From CAZAQB01 sp964487155 (GTDB lineage Bacteria > Pseudomonadota > Gammaproteobacteria > Nitrococcales > Nitrococcaceae), in assembly GCA_964487155.1 (NCBI GenBank), contig CAZAQB010000193.1:1-5938 (forward strand): 5,938 bases of DNA, read 5' to 3'. This document shows, one piece after another, positions 5,854 through 5,938 of this stretch. The notes beneath the pieces are model-generated. The model was given only the letters and a program-made list of their open reading frames with translations, did no database searches and was not told the DNA's origin. The translations under genes were made by a program, and so were the position numbers. The first letter of the stretch is position 1, and the number at the start of each line of letters is the position of its first letter.

Positions 5854-5891
5854 CGAAGCCCGCCGTAGGGCAGGTTGCGGAGAAACCTGCC
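5854..5891 (+). repeat. Dispersed palindromic element, GTAGGG type, copy 2
   Basis: The lead-in CGAAGCCCGCCGTAGGG (5854-5870) matches that of copy 1 apart from one inserted C and one C/T change. It then enters a different perfect palindrome, GGCAGGTT (5869-5876) and AACCTGCC (5884-5891), around a 7-base loop. Sharing the lead-in but not the stem sequence, while keeping full pairing, suggests that the structure is what is conserved in this family. Confidence 0.65.
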
Positions 5892-5905
5892 ATTGGGCAA
5901 TGGCA
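5888..5905 (+). repeat. Second palindrome overlapping the copy 2 stem
   Basis: TGCCATTG (5888-5895) and CAATGGCA (5898-5905) form a perfect inverted repeat with a 2-base centre. Its first four bases are also the end of the right arm of the preceding palindrome, so the two hairpins cannot both be complete. Whether this is part of the repeat family or chance overlap is not clear. Confidence 0.5.
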
Positions 5906-5938
5906 TCGGTACCGCGGATCGGTCCAGGCACGCGGGCT

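Larger units (their letters stand above)
5624..5938. other. Gene-free tail with several repeats and palindromes
   Basis: I can support no gene, tRNA or other known RNA in these 315 bases. In order it holds a GC-rich hairpin, a GTAGGG palindrome, a GGACTGAG cluster, a poly-G run (5749-5755), CTCAGTACTCAG (5783-5794), the right copy of the AT-rich repeat, a GC-rich stretch (5811-5853) with no clear signal, and a second GTAGGG palindrome overlapping another hairpin. Its density of structure contrasts with the compact spacers elsewhere in the window. It resembles a site where dispersed repeats have accumulated. Confidence 0.6.

Noticed and set aside
5624..5938. tRNA or other structured RNA gene
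   Set aside because: I found no acceptor stem, T-loop GTTCRANNC or CCA-end pattern; the palindromes are better explained as intergenic repeats.

Overview
This is a GC-rich (about 70% by eye), densely coding bacterial segment with five complete protein genes and a non-coding tail rich in palindromes. The gene families (bifunctional alpha/beta hydrolase-OsmC, YeaO-type DUF488, HEAT/DUF349 protein, Sel1 protein with a Sec signal) and the GTAGGG-type palindromes suggest a high-GC gammaproteobacterium, perhaps a halophilic or sulfur-oxidising lineage such as the Ectothiorhodospiraceae. That placement is inference; no ribosomal or phylogenetic marker gene is present.

Layout: 1-97 is a leader with an AT-rich patch. 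Next come two co-directional plus-strand genes: a stand-alone Lrp/AsnC ligand-binding (RAM) domain protein (98-373) and an exported Sel1-repeat protein (426-962). A bifunctional hydrolase-OsmC gene lies on the minus strand (1025-2272), convergent with the Sel1 gene. It is divergent, across a 53-base spacer, from a DUF488/YeaO-like gene (2326-2715). A 127-base gap with a candidate promoter and a hairpin at the ribosome-binding site leads to a large HEAT/DUF349 protein (2843-5623). The last 315 bases (5624-5938) contain no gene that I can support. They hold a GC hairpin, two related palindromes, a small GGACTGAG cluster and an AT-rich repeat that is an inverted copy of the patch at 60-90.

No pathway clearly joins the five genes. 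The hydrolase-OsmC protein suggests thiol-dependent peroxide defence. The RAM protein suggests small-molecule (amino-acid type) sensing. The Sel1 protein is probably a periplasmic protein-interaction scaffold. The DUF488 and DUF349 proteins are conserved families with no settled function. I see no defence island, phage, transposase, CRISPR array or biosynthetic cluster. The most notable signals are non-coding: the inverted AT-rich repeat at the two ends of the window, and the two tail palindromes that share a lead-in but have different, fully complementary stems.
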